From contig JAJRPI010000046.1 in assembly GCA_024280895.1 (NCBI GenBank), positions 1-64,000 of the forward strand: a stretch of 64,000 nucleotides of DNA, given 5' to 3'. Shown piece by piece: positions 52,633-62,250 of the stretch. This stretch comes from Alphaproteobacteria bacterium. Lineage in GTDB: Bacteria > Pseudomonadota > Alphaproteobacteria > Rhizobiales > JAKIUO01. Under the pieces are notes generated by a model. It saw only the letters and a list, made by a program, of their open reading frames with translations, was not told where the DNA came from and ran no database searches. The translations under genes were made by a program, and so were the position numbers. Positions within the stretch are counted from its first letter, which is position 1. Each line of letters starts with the position of its first letter.

Positions 52633-53792
52633 TATCTTGTTCCTCCCGCATTCGAGCGTCTTTTTGCCAAACCATCAAGAGGGAGATAGGGCACAACGCC
52701 GCTGCCGCCGCCTTTATTGTCAAGAATGATCTTGTCCATGCCGCCCATGACCCGCTCCATGGTTTCCAGGAACAGGCGCTTGCGAGTGACTTCAGGGGCC
52801 TTTTTATATTCAGTGTAAATCTTCGTGAAGCGTTGTGCCTCACCGTCCGCTTACTTAACGACACGCGCCTTGTAAGCTTCCGCAGATTCGATCATTTGCT
52901 GGGCTTGACCGCGAGCGGCTGGTATCAGCTTGTTGCGATAAGCGTCGGCCGTGCGTTGGTAGCGGTCTTTATCCTGCTCTGCCGCCGTAATATCACGAAA
53001 GGCGGATTTGACGGGAGCTGGCACAAAGGAACTCTGCATCTTGACGTTCACAACCAGAACGCCCGCTTTATATTTGTTGAGGATGGCCTGCATGATCTTT
53101 TTGACTTCGACCTCGATATCAGCGCGACTTTCCGAGATAGCTTTTTGCAGACTGTTACGTCCCACAACCTCGCGAATAGCGCTTTCGGTCACCTCTTTCA
53201 CAGTTTTGACCGGATCGTAAATATTGAAGAGATACTGATTGGCATGTTCGGGGTTGATCTGCCATTGCACGATGAAATCAACATCAACGATGTTTTCATC
53301 ACCGGTCAGCATCAGACTTTCTTCTGGGACATCACGTTCGCCGCCGCCACGTACCTGCCGTCCAAAGCGGTCGAACTGGTTCCCACGCATGCCAACCTCG
53401 ACGGTCCTGATACGGGTCACATTGGGTAGCTCTACCTGCTCAATGGGGTAAGGCAAACGAAATTTGAGGCCTGGCCCCATCTGATGATGATATTTACCAA
53501 AGCGCGTCACAACGCCTAGCTGATCAGGATCAATGCGAACGAAAAAGCCATACCAGATGACTGCCAGCAAAGCGCCAATCAGCAATAGTGCCATCATCGG
53601 CCAGCTGCCACCGCTACCGGGCATCGCCTGTTTTAGTCGATCTTGCGAGCGCTTTAGCATTTCTTCGATATCAGGCTGGTTGGGACCGCCGCCACCGCCC
53701 CAAGGACCGCCACTGCCACCGCCACTGCCACCGCCACTGCCGCCACCTGGCTTCCAGCCACCGTCTCCACCGTTTTGACCACTCCAAGGCAT
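52632..53792 (-). pseudogene. hflK: Protease modulator HflK, interrupted by an in-frame TAA at 52851-52853
   Basis: ORF 52851-53792 ends ...MIESAEAYKARVVK*; the same frame continues ADGEAQRFTKIYTEYKKAPEVTRKRLFLETMERVMGGMDKIILDNKGGGSGVVPYLPLDGLAKRRSNAGGTR* to 52632, overlapping the hflC ATG. Confidence 0.92.
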
Positions 53793-53946
53793 AATTTCGT
53801 GTTTCCTTCATTCGTTTTGATCTGTTTGCGCGACAACCGCATTATGGGCACAAATCTGACAGGCCCACATGGACCAGGGGTTTTAGCGTATATAGGATAG
53901 GCGGACCGTTGATGCAACGAAAGTCACTGTTCAATCTAGGGGTTTT

Positions 53947-54468
53947 TTACTTTTCCAGAACGACAAATGTCATATCCGCCTCATCGCGCTCCCCTGCGGA
54001 CTGCTCAACTCTGGAAATTTCCCTCCAACCGCGCTCAATGAGCTGCGATAGCTCAAGAAAATGTGTATCGCCTTTGGGGCTCATGTGAATGGCCGTGTAA
54101 TAGATCCGGTCAGAGAGATCGAAAAACTCGTCATAGATCGCTTTACCACCAATAATCATCACCTCGCAACGCTCATCGCCAAAACACAGTGACCCCGCCT
54201 TTTTAAGAGCATCTGGTCCAGATGTTACAATATGAGCACCAGATGCAATATAGGATTGATCGCGGGTCAATACAATATTCTCACGCCCTTTTAGCGGTTT
54301 ACCAAGGCTTTCCCAGGTTTTACGTCCCATGATCACCACCTTGCCCATCGTCGTTTTGCGGAAATACTTCATATCGCTGGAACATTTCCACGGGATGGTA
54401 TTACCGGCACCTATCACACCATTTTGGGCAACAGCAACAATCATCGAGATCAAACAAGGCTCTTTCAT
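53947..54468 (-). CDS. folA: Dihydrofolate reductase
   Basis: MIVAVAQNGVIGAGNTIPWKCSSDMKYFRKTTMGKVVIMGRKTWESLGKPLKGRENIVLTR. Confidence 0.96.
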   Translation of the reverse strand: MKEPCLISMIVAVAQNGVIGAGNTIPWKCSSDMKYFRKTTMGKVVIMGRKTWESLGKPLKGRENIVLTRDQSYIASGAHIVTSGPDALKKAGSLCFGDERCEVMIIGGKAIYDEFFDLSDRIYYTAIHMSPKGDTHFLELSQLIERGWREISRVEQSAGERDEADMTFVVLEK

Positions 54469-55262
54469 TATACCGAAACCTTGCCCTTGATATGAGGATG
54501 GGGATCATAATCGCACAGCTCAAAATCCTCGAATTTAAACGCGAACAGATCGTCCACATCGCCGTTGATCTTCATGCTTGGCAAGGACCGCACATCCCGC
54601 GTGAGCTGCAAATCTGTTTGTTCGAGATGATTGAGATAAAGATGCGCATCGCCAAAGGTGTGGACAAAATCACCCGGCTCCAGCTTGCACACCTGCGCCA
54701 TCATCATGGTCAGCAAGGCATAAGAGGCAATATTAAACGGCACGCCCAGAAAAATATCTGCTGAACGCTGGTACAACTGGCAAGACAGCTTGCCGTCTGC
54801 GACATAGAACTGGAACAGACAATGACATGGCGGCAGAGCCATCTCATCGACTTCGGCAGGGTTCCAGGCCGAGACGATATGACGGCGACTGTCAGGATTG
54901 TTCTTGAGACTGTCGATCACTTGCATGATCTGATCAATCCCCTCACCGCTTGCGTTTGGCCAAGAGCGCCATTGCGAGCCATAGACCGGCCCCAAATCGC
55001 CGTTTTCATCCGCCCAGTCATCCCATATCCGCACCTTGTTGTTTTGCAGATAGGCGATATTGGTATCACCGGTCAAAAACCATAATAATTCAATGATAAT
55101 GGAGCGCAGATGCAGTTTTTTGGTGGTTAGAACGGGAAAGCCATTTGCCAGATCAAAGCGCATCTGATGGCCGAACACGCTCAACGTACCAGTGCCGGTA
55201 CGATCCGTTTTACGGACCCCGTCATGGCGCACACGCCGCATTAAATCGAGATATTGTTTCAT
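54468..55262 (-). CDS. thyA: Thymidylate synthase
   Basis: [63 protein letters not shown]. Confidence 0.98.
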   Translation of the reverse strand: MKQYLDLMRRVRHDGVRKTDRTGTGTLSVFGHQMRFDLANGFPVLTTKKLHLRSIIIELLWFLTGDTNIAYLQNNKVRIWDDWADENGDLGPVYGSQWRSWPNASGEGIDQIMQVIDSLKNNPDSRRHIVSAWNPAEVDEMALPPCHCLFQFYVADGKLSCQLYQRSADIFLGVPFNIASYALLTMMMAQVCKLEPGDFVHTFGDAHLYLNHLEQTDLQLTRDVRSLPSMKINGDVDDLFAFKFEDFELCDYDPHPHIKGKVSV

Positions 55263-55363
55263 AAGAAGCGTGTGTAACCTGATTCTGATCGTTCACAAAG
55301 CCACTTGCGCGACCTTGTTGACGCTTGAGTTTGGCGGCGATTTATTGTTGTAATGCGCCCATC

Positions 55364-56200
55364 ATGACAAATTCCGAACAACGGGCGAAAATTTCGCCAA
55401 AAAATCCCGTCAAAAACCCCGAGCAACAGACATCGGGGTTAAAGGCTTTTTTGCGCAAACTATATTTCGAAGATGAGCCAGTTTCATCCGTATTTCGCTA
55501 TTCCATGCTGGTCTTTGATATTTTCGCCGTATCGTTTTTTATCTATCTGTCTCTGTCAGATCATGCAAGTCCGTGGCTCCGGCCCATTGAAATTTCTATT
55601 GGTGTCGTCGTTCTACTGGATTTTCTATCACGCTATTATCTTGCCCATCGCAAATGGCGCTATCTCCTGCAATTGACAACAGTGGCCGATTTCATCGTGT
55701 TGGTTTCTTTGTTTATCCCAACATTCATCGATAATTTCGCCTTTTTGCGCATTTTGCGAGCCTTACGGATCTTGAGATCGAAACACATCATGGATGATCT
55801 GCGTGGCCACAGCCGCTTTATCCGGCGCAATGAAGAGGTCATTCAAAGCCTCGTTAATCTTGTCGTGTTTATCTTTATCATGACATCGATTGTGTTTGAA
55901 CTACAGGTGCGCATCAATCCCGACATCAATAATCATATCGATGCGCTCTATTTCACGGTCTCAACGCTGACAACGACGGGATATGGCGACATTACCATCA
56001 AAGGCACTTATGGCCGCCTGCTATCAGTTTTCATAATGGTGCTGGGAGTATCGCTGTTCTTGAGGCTACTGCAAACCCTGTTTCGGCCCCCTAAAATCTC
56101 GGCCCGTTGCGAAGAATGCGGTCTTAATCGTCATGAACCCGACGCCTCGCACTGTAAACATTGTGGCACCATCGTCCACATCAAGACCGGCGGAGAGTAG
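55364..56200 (+). CDS. Voltage-gated-type potassium/ion channel with C-terminal zinc ribbon
   Basis: Selectivity filter TLTTTGYGDI; S4-like RILRALRILRSKH; C-terminal CEECGLNRHEPDASHCKHCG. Confidence 0.88.
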   Translation: MTNSEQRAKISPKNPVKNPEQQTSGLKAFLRKLYFEDEPVSSVFRYSMLVFDIFAVSFFIYLSLSDHASPWLRPIEISIGVVVLLDFLSRYYLAHRKWRYLLQLTTVADFIVLVSLFIPTFIDNFAFLRILRALRILRSKHIMDDLRGHSRFIRRNEEVIQSLVNLVVFIFIMTSIVFELQVRINPDINNHIDALYFTVSTLTTTGYGDITIKGTYGRLLSVFIMVLGVSLFLRLLQTLFRPPKISARCEECGLNRHEPDASHCKHCGTIVHIKTGGE

Positions 56201-56231
56201 CGGCAGCGCCGCAGTGTTTAGCGTTGGTTTG

Positions 56232-56453
56232 ATCTGTCTCACGGCTATTCGCGCTATCGCGCGGCCTCCGACGGGGCGGGCTACAGCCCGGCGGCCAGTC
56301 GGCCTTGCCGAAGGGTACTTCGGGGTTCTTTGCAAATAAAAATCAGTGCGATGAAAAAGAATTCCGACCACCGGAAGGCAAGCGTGACCACGCGCCGGGC
56401 AATAGCCCGCCCCGTCGGAGGCAGCGCGTAGCGCTAATAGCCGTGAGACAGAT
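56232..56453. repeat. Long intergenic inverted repeat (about 61-bp arms)
   Basis: 56232-56293 ATCTGTCTCACGGCTATTCGCGCTATCGCGCGGCCTCCGACGGGGCGGGCTACAGCCCGGCG inverted at 56393-56453 with few differences. Confidence 0.85.
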
Positions 56454-57826
56454 TAAGCCGCTTTGATCACGACCTGATTGCGCCCGCCTTTTTTGGCTTC
56501 ATAAAGCGCGTCATCGACCCGTTTTAGCAAACTGCTTGTGGTATCGTTTTCCGACAAAACACTGGTCAGACCAATACTGGCCGTCACTGTTATATTGCCG
56601 TCTCCTTCACTTATTTTGAAGGGGCTATCTTCAATAATGGCGCGCAATCTTTCACCGACAAGCTCAGCCCGCTTGGCATTGGTTTTCGGCAAAACAATCA
56701 AAAACTCCTCCCCGCCAATACGAAAAGCCACGTCCAGACGACGGATATTTTGCAAGATACGTGCACTGAACTGACGGATCACCTGATCGCCATTATCATG
56801 ACCGTAATTGTCGTTGACCGATTTAAAGAAATCAATATCTGCCATAATGATCGACATGCCTTTGTCAGTATCAAAGCTGTCAGAAATCATGCCTTGCAGA
56901 TGCTCTTCAAGATGGCGCCTGTTATACATGCCGGTCAACACATCACGCGATGCCTGCTCGACCCGCTCATCCAGCCGCTTGTAAAGATATTCAGAAAAGC
57001 GGCGACGCTTGATCTGTGTGCGAACCCGCGCCAGCAACTCATTGCGATCGACCGGGCGCTCAATGAAATCATTCACGCCAAGATCAAGGGCCCGCAGCAT
57101 GCGATCTTCATCGCCCTCTTCGCTCAATACCATGATCGGCAAATGGCGCGTTTTGCCAAGGGAGCGGATATGGGAGCAAAAATGAAGTGCGTCATGGCCG
57201 TCCATATCAAGACTGACAAGAACGAGATCAATTTCTTCTTTGCCAAGCAGCCCTTGAGCAATATCTTCGCTGGCGGCGATTTGAACATCATGCTGTTCTT
57301 CCAGAACACTTTTTATGCGATCAGCGGTGGCAGCCCGATCCTCCACCAGCAAAAGCTTGCCGCGTATTTCCTTGGATCCCAGACCGCTAATCAATTCGGC
57401 ACCACAAGCATCTTGATCGGTGCTGGTGATACGGATCATCAACTCGTCGGTCAATTGCTTGACGCGCGCCAGGTTTTTAACACGTGTGATCAGCGCGGTA
57501 TCATTAACCGGTTTCGTCAAAAAATCGTCCGCACCTGCCTCGAGGCCGCGAATACGATCGGAAGGCTGGTCAAGAGCCGTTACCATCACAACGGGAATAA
57601 TTTGTGTTTTGGGATCAGCTTTGAGGCGCCGGCAAACTTCAAAACCGTCCATCCCTGGCATCATCACGTCGAGCAACACAACGTCAGCATGCTCGCGCCC
57701 GCATATTTCCAAAGCCTCAAAACCACTATTGGCCGTAATAACCTCAAAATATTCAGCACGCAGCCGCGACTCGAGCAGTTTGATGTTGGCAATATTGTCA
57801 TCAACGACAAGAACACGAGCTGTCAT
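56453..57826 (-). CDS. pleD: PleD-like response regulator diguanylate cyclase (REC-REC-GGDEF)
   Basis: Two receiver domains (VLLDVMMPGMDGFEVCRRLK) and RIGGEEFLIVLP. Confidence 0.95.
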   Translation of the reverse strand: MTARVLVVDDNIANIKLLESRLRAEYFEVITANSGFEALEICGREHADVVLLDVMMPGMDGFEVCRRLKADPKTQIIPVVMVTALDQPSDRIRGLEAGADDFLTKPVNDTALITRVKNLARVKQLTDELMIRITSTDQDACGAELISGLGSKEIRGKLLLVEDRAATADRIKSVLEEQHDVQIAASEDIAQGLLGKEEIDLVLVSLDMDGHDALHFCSHIRSLGKTRHLPIMVLSEEGDEDRMLRALDLGVNDFIERPVDRNELLARVRTQIKRRRFSEYLYKRLDERVEQASRDVLTGMYNRRHLEEHLQGMISDSFDTDKGMSIIMADIDFFKSVNDNYGHDNGDQVIRQFSARILQNIRRLDVAFRIGGEEFLIVLPKTNAKRAELVGERLRAIIEDSPFKISEGDGNITVTASIGLTSVLSENDTTSSLLKRVDDALYEAKKGGRNQVVIKAA

Positions 57827-57866
57827 GAGATACTCTCTTTATTAAATTTCACGGATTTCATCGAGG

Positions 57867-58238
57867 CTAGGCCTCACCGATAAATTGCCGAATGGTCGAA
57901 ATAAAATCTGGAATAGAAATTGGCTTGGCAATATATGCCTCGCAGCCGCCATTACGGATGCGTTCCTCATCACCCTTCATGGCAAAAGCCGTCACCGCGA
58001 CGACAGGAATATCGTGAAGGTCGTCATCATCCTTGATCCATTTAGTGACTTCAAGCCCTGATACTTCAGGGAGTTGAATATCCATAATGATCAGGTCGGG
58101 ATGATGTTCGCGGGCAATTGACAAGGCATCCATGCCATTGCGCGTTTGCAAGACATCATAGCCATGAGCATCCAGCAGATCATGAAACAGTTTCATGTTC
58201 AGCTCATTGTCTTCAACGATCAAAATTGTTTTCGTCAT
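57867..58238 (-). CDS. divK: DivK-like single-domain response regulator
   Basis: [71 protein letters not shown]; upstream of pleD as in Caulobacter. Confidence 0.94.
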   Translation of the reverse strand: MTKTILIVEDNELNMKLFHDLLDAHGYDVLQTRNGMDALSIAREHHPDLIIMDIQLPEVSGLEVTKWIKDDDDLHDIPVVAVTAFAMKGDEERIRNGGCEAYIAKPISIPDFISTIRQFIGEA

Positions 58239-58434
58239 TGGCTCCATGCCGCGTTTGTTGTCTGGCTTATTTTCCGTATATTGCGAAGAATATTCCATGT
58301 CCAGAAATTCACAGTCCATTCGATTGTACTGTATCGCCTATCAACATCTTGCATTTAGGAGCACCTACCGTACATAGTCTGCATCAGAATTGGTAACCAA
58401 GCCATTAAAGAACACCCAATCGACTAGGAAACAT

Positions 58435-58731
58435 ATGTTCACGAAATCCTCTCATACAGTAATTTCTGTGTCTCAGGCGGAGAAAATTGCGATCCAGGCT
58501 CTGACTTTTTTGGCAAGCGAGCCAGATCATATGGCCAAATTCATGAACCTCACCGGTATGGAGCCGGCAGATATCGCGCAAACGGCAGGCTCGTCTTTTT
58601 TTCAGGCGGCCTTGCTTGAACATTTGATGCGCGACGAAACCCTTCTCCTGGCTTTTTGCGGTAATGAGAATATTGACCCCGCCATCATTGCCCCTGCCCA
58701 TCAAGTTCTAAGTGGGCCAGAAAGTAGCTAA
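58435..58731 (+). CDS. DUF3572 family protein
   Basis: AEKIAIQALTFLASEPDHMAKFMNLTGMEPADIAQTAGSSFFQAALLEHLMRDETLLLAFC; divergent from divK. Confidence 0.88.
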   Translation: MFTKSSHTVISVSQAEKIAIQALTFLASEPDHMAKFMNLTGMEPADIAQTAGSSFFQAALLEHLMRDETLLLAFCGNENIDPAIIAPAHQVLSGPESS

Positions 58732-58996
58732 TACCAATCCCCATAAATATTGACCTATTTCACCGAGATGATTTTGGTCTATGGGTGCAGAGCGCAACGG
58801 GCCGTGATACGCGTACCACAAGCGGAGCGATCTGGGCCATAGACCAAAATCATCCGGCCTTGCAGGTGGGGCATGGCGGCCCATCTGACAGGCACAAGCT
58901 GCTTGCAAGATACCAGCATCAAACAGCGCATCTTGCGCCAGCCATATGAGCCGCCATGATCCCATGAAATGGGTCAATTATTATGGGGACTGGTAT
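58731..58996. repeat. MITE-like palindromic element with 32-bp terminal arms and two inner hairpins
   Basis: 58731-58762 ATACCAATCCCCATAAATATTGACCTATTTCA inverted at 58965-58996 (28/32); perfect 18-bp stem 58767-58784/58837-58854; second stem CATGGCGGC 58872-58880/58950-58958. Confidence 0.85.
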
Positions 58997-58999
58997 CAT

Positions 59000-59902
59000 A
59001 TGCGTATCGGCATTGATCTGGGCGGCACCAAGATATCGATTATTGCCCTTGATGATGAGGGAGGTATCTCCTTTGAATCAAGGATCAAAACCCCGCAAAA
59101 TGATTATCGCGGGACGATTTGCGCATTGCATGACCTGGTCAATGCGGCTGAAACGGCTGCCGGGCAGCGTGGAAGTGTTGGACTAGGCATGCCCGGTTCT
59201 TTATCCCCGCGCTCTGGTCTGGTGCAAAATGCCAATTCCACCTGGCTCAACGGACAGCCGCTCAAAGACGATCTGCAAGACGCCCTAAGCCGCGAGATCC
59301 GCCTGGCCAATGATGCCAACTGCTTTGCCCTGTCAGAGGCCACCGATGGCGCTGCGCGCGATCATAATAGCGTATTTGGCGTGATACTTGGTACGGGATG
59401 CGGTGGCGGGCTCATTCAAAACAAGCAGCTCATCAATGGGCCCCGCAACATAACAGGGGAATGGGGGCATGTGCCGCTGCCTTGGGCCACCCCATCCGAA
59501 CACCCCGGTCCATCATGCTGGTGTGGGCAACAAGGCTGTATGGAGACATTTGTATCAGGGCCAGCCATCAGCGCCGACCACAGGCAACACACTGGTCAGC
59601 ATTATCCCGCCAGTGAACTGCACCAACGAGCCAAGAAAGGCGATCGCCAAGCGCTTGCAAGCTTTGATCGGCACACCTCGCGCCTCGCAAGGGGGCTTGC
59701 CATGGTCGTCAACATCTATGATCCCGATATTATTGTACTTGGCGGGGGCCTTTCGCAAATGCCTCACCTGTATGAGCAATTGCCCACCGCCATCGCCCCT
59801 TATATCTTTGCTGACGATAAAACGGTGCTGATCGCCCCTCCCCTGCACGGGGATGCAAGCGGCGTTCGCGGCGCAGCATGGCTCTGGAATGAAAACAGCT
59901 AG
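59000..59902 (+). CDS. ROK family sugar kinase
   Basis: MRIGIDLGGTKISIIALDDEG, LANDANCFALSEA, GVILGTGCGGGLI, CWCGQQGCMETFVSGPA zinc motif. Confidence 0.94.
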   Translation: MRIGIDLGGTKISIIALDDEGGISFESRIKTPQNDYRGTICALHDLVNAAETAAGQRGSVGLGMPGSLSPRSGLVQNANSTWLNGQPLKDDLQDALSREIRLANDANCFALSEATDGAARDHNSVFGVILGTGCGGGLIQNKQLINGPRNITGEWGHVPLPWATPSEHPGPSCWCGQQGCMETFVSGPAISADHRQHTGQHYPASELHQRAKKGDRQALASFDRHTSRLARGLAMVVNIYDPDIIVLGGGLSQMPHLYEQLPTAIAPYIFADDKTVLIAPPLHGDASGVRGAAWLWNENS

Positions 59903-59919
59903 CTGGCAAAGCGTGGTTA

Positions 59920-60810
59920 TTACCTGGATTTTTTGCGTTTACAGGGGCCTTTACGCAAATATTTGATCCGATCCAGCACGCCTTTGACCGAGAAGTCTCC
60001 ATAATTGATCAGTAGATCTCGACTGACTCCATTGGGGTAGAGACGAAATGACAGCTCATAAGAGGGAAAGGCATCCCGCTTACTCCCTCGTCCCTTGAAA
60101 TAGCTAATCGCCACTGGCCATGACGGCAGCGAAGACAACCCCAAGCGAGACATTTTTTGCCCAAATGGAGATGTTTTGCTGTGGCTTTGCTTGCTTGGAG
60201 GGCGCCGCTTACCGATGAAGCTGTAAGTTTGGTAAAATCCCCGCCCTTGCTCGGATCCATCATAAATTCGCACGGACAACAAATTCTTTCTGGCTCTGGC
60301 AGCTTTTAAAATAGCCAAACTGTGCTGCGTTGGAAATAACACATCGCCTGGCAGATCAATCGCCGCAACGCCCGGCTCCTTGATTTGCACCTGAATATTG
60401 TTCTGTTTCAAATTACGTTTGGCTGACCCCGAAACCGTCGCTTGCAAATTTTGATCAAAATATTGCGAAGAACTAAATGAAAAACGGCCAGCTTTGGAGT
60501 TTTCCCATGTGCTTGAGCGGATATCGGATAGCGTCTGCTTGCCGCGCTCATCCGTGATACGGGTGATCATGCGCATGTTTTGCGTGTAGCCATTGCAGGG
60601 GGAGCCAGTCACCTCAAACACCATGCGGCCATGCACATCAGACACCGAAACGGCGGCTTTTTTATCTGCCAGCGTTATTTCATAAACGGCGCGATGAGGA
60701 ACCAAAAACTCTGTAATAGGCTTTGAAGCGTGCTTGATCGCAATCGCGGATGCTAGCAGCACCTGCCCAATCATCCCCCAGATCAGAACCCCAAGAAACA
60801 GTCTTGCCAT
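59920..60810 (-). CDS. EipB-like cell envelope integrity protein (DUF1849)
   Basis: Signal peptide MARLFLGVLIWGMIGQVLLASA; HRAVYEITLADKKAAVSVSDVHGRMVFEVTGSPCNGYTQNMRMITRI. Confidence 0.87.
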   Translation of the reverse strand: MARLFLGVLIWGMIGQVLLASAIAIKHASKPITEFLVPHRAVYEITLADKKAAVSVSDVHGRMVFEVTGSPCNGYTQNMRMITRITDERGKQTLSDIRSSTWENSKAGRFSFSSSQYFDQNLQATVSGSAKRNLKQNNIQVQIKEPGVAAIDLPGDVLFPTQHSLAILKAARARKNLLSVRIYDGSEQGRGFYQTYSFIGKRRPPSKQSHSKTSPFGQKMSRLGLSSLPSWPVAISYFKGRGSKRDAFPSYELSFRLYPNGVSRDLLINYGDFSVKGVLDRIKYLRKGPCKRKKSR

Positions 60811-60996
60811 ATTCAACCCACCGGTTAATCCGCACATGTTGCGATTAGAATTGGTCGCAGTGTAAGCAGCTTGCTCAATAATTGCCATAGGCTCTTGTGC
60901 GTTGTCTGTTTTAATTGACTTTTATCGATCCTTGGAAACAATACATACTATTCTTACGCACAAATCGTGGCGACACAAATGGAAAGAGTGACTTTT

Positions 60997-61461
60997 ATGA
61001 GCGACATTGAAAGCAGACTGGCTGAGCTTGGCATTGCATTACCACAGGCGGCCGCCCCAGCCGCCAACTATGTGCCAACGATTATCTCCGGCAATCAGCT
61101 GATCATTTCCGGCCAGCTCCCCATGCAGGACGGCGCCCTTAAAATTACCGGACAATTGGGCACTGATCTATCGATTGAAGAGGGCGTCGAAGCTGCCAGA
61201 CTATGCGCCATCAATATCCTTGCGCAAATCAAGCGAGCACTCGACGGGTTCGATCGTTTTGAGCGCTTGTTGAAACTTGGCGGGTTCGTCAATGCCCCGG
61301 CAAGCTTTACCGATCATCCCCAGGTCATCAATGGTGCCTCCGACTTGATGGTGTCAGTCCTTGCTGATGCCGGGCGTCATACCCGCTTTGCGGTTGGCGC
61401 TGCTGGCTTGCCGTTTAATGCCGCCGTCGAAATTGACGCGCTTGTCTTGATCAAAGCCTAG
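60997..61461 (+). CDS. RidA family (YjgF/Rid) protein
   Basis: SRLAELGIALPQAAAPAANYVPTIISGNQLIISGQLPMQDG; ARLCAINILAQIKRALDGFDRFERLLKLGGFV. Confidence 0.93.
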   Translation: MSDIESRLAELGIALPQAAAPAANYVPTIISGNQLIISGQLPMQDGALKITGQLGTDLSIEEGVEAARLCAINILAQIKRALDGFDRFERLLKLGGFVNAPASFTDHPQVINGASDLMVSVLADAGRHTRFAVGAAGLPFNAAVEIDALVLIKA

Positions 61462-61469
61462 GGCCTTTC

Positions 61470-62240
61470 ATGACCAAAGATCTCGCCTGGATGTCGCAAC
61501 CATTCGCCCACCGCGGCCTGCATGATGCGCGCCAGAATATTGTCGAAAACACCCGCTCCTCAATACAAGCGGCACTGGATCATGAATTTGGCTTTGAGGT
61601 TGATCTGCGCGCTGCCTCTTGCGGCACCATCATGGTGTTCCATGACGAGCATCTGGAGCGCTTGACCCAAGCAACGGGGCGGGTCGCCGACAAAAGCCTT
61701 GCGCAATTGCAACAGGTTGAGTTCCGGGATACCAGCGATCAGATGATGAGTCTGCAAGACCTGCTCGATCTCAATAATGGGCGCGTGCCCATGCTATTGG
61801 AGATCAAAAGCGACTGGCAATTTGATCAGCACAGCCTCCATAAATTTGTCACCAAAATAATCGACACCCTCAATAACTATCGAGGAGACTTTGCGGTCAT
61901 GTCCTTTGACCCTGCAATCACAAGCATGTTTCAAATGCTCGCACCAAACATTGCGCGCGGCTTGATTTCTGAACGTTTCAGCTATCATGAAGAGTGGAAA
62001 TCCCTTTCCTGGCTCAAGCGTACGCGTCTGCGTTTTTTATTGTCGTTCCCCTATAGCCGCCCCGATTTTATCGCCTATGACATTAATGCGCTGCCAGCAA
62101 TCGCGCCAATGATCGCCCGTTCCCTATTCAAGAGACCACTGTTAACATGGACCGTGCGCACCGATGAACGCAAGTTACGCGCTCAAAAATACTGTGACGC
62201 GATGATTTTTGAGGGCTTTGTTCCCTCCACCAAGAAATGA
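61470..62240 (+). CDS. Glycerophosphodiester phosphodiesterase family protein
   Basis: FAHRGLHDARQNIVENTRSSIQAALDHEFGFEVDLRA, VFHDEHLERLT. Confidence 0.92.
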   Translation: MTKDLAWMSQPFAHRGLHDARQNIVENTRSSIQAALDHEFGFEVDLRAASCGTIMVFHDEHLERLTQATGRVADKSLAQLQQVEFRDTSDQMMSLQDLLDLNNGRVPMLLEIKSDWQFDQHSLHKFVTKIIDTLNNYRGDFAVMSFDPAITSMFQMLAPNIARGLISERFSYHEEWKSLSWLKRTRLRFLLSFPYSRPDFIAYDINALPAIAPMIARSLFKRPLLTWTVRTDERKLRAQKYCDAMIFEGFVPSTKK

Positions 62241-62250
62241 CCCTAACCTC

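Noticed and set aside
52526-52864. 112-aa minus-strand ORF across the hflK/hflC junction
   Set aside because: It is an out-of-frame reading; the true HflK C-terminus is in the frame of 52851-53792 beyond the TAA.
53703-53760. CRISPR-like short repeats
   Set aside because: Short tandem GSGG codon repeats inside hflK, no spacers; no CRISPR array seen anywhere in the window.
56750-57883. 377-aa plus-strand ORF antisense to pleD
   Set aside because: Shadow ORF; the opposite strand encodes a clear REC-REC-GGDEF protein and the plus-strand translation has no recognisable domain.
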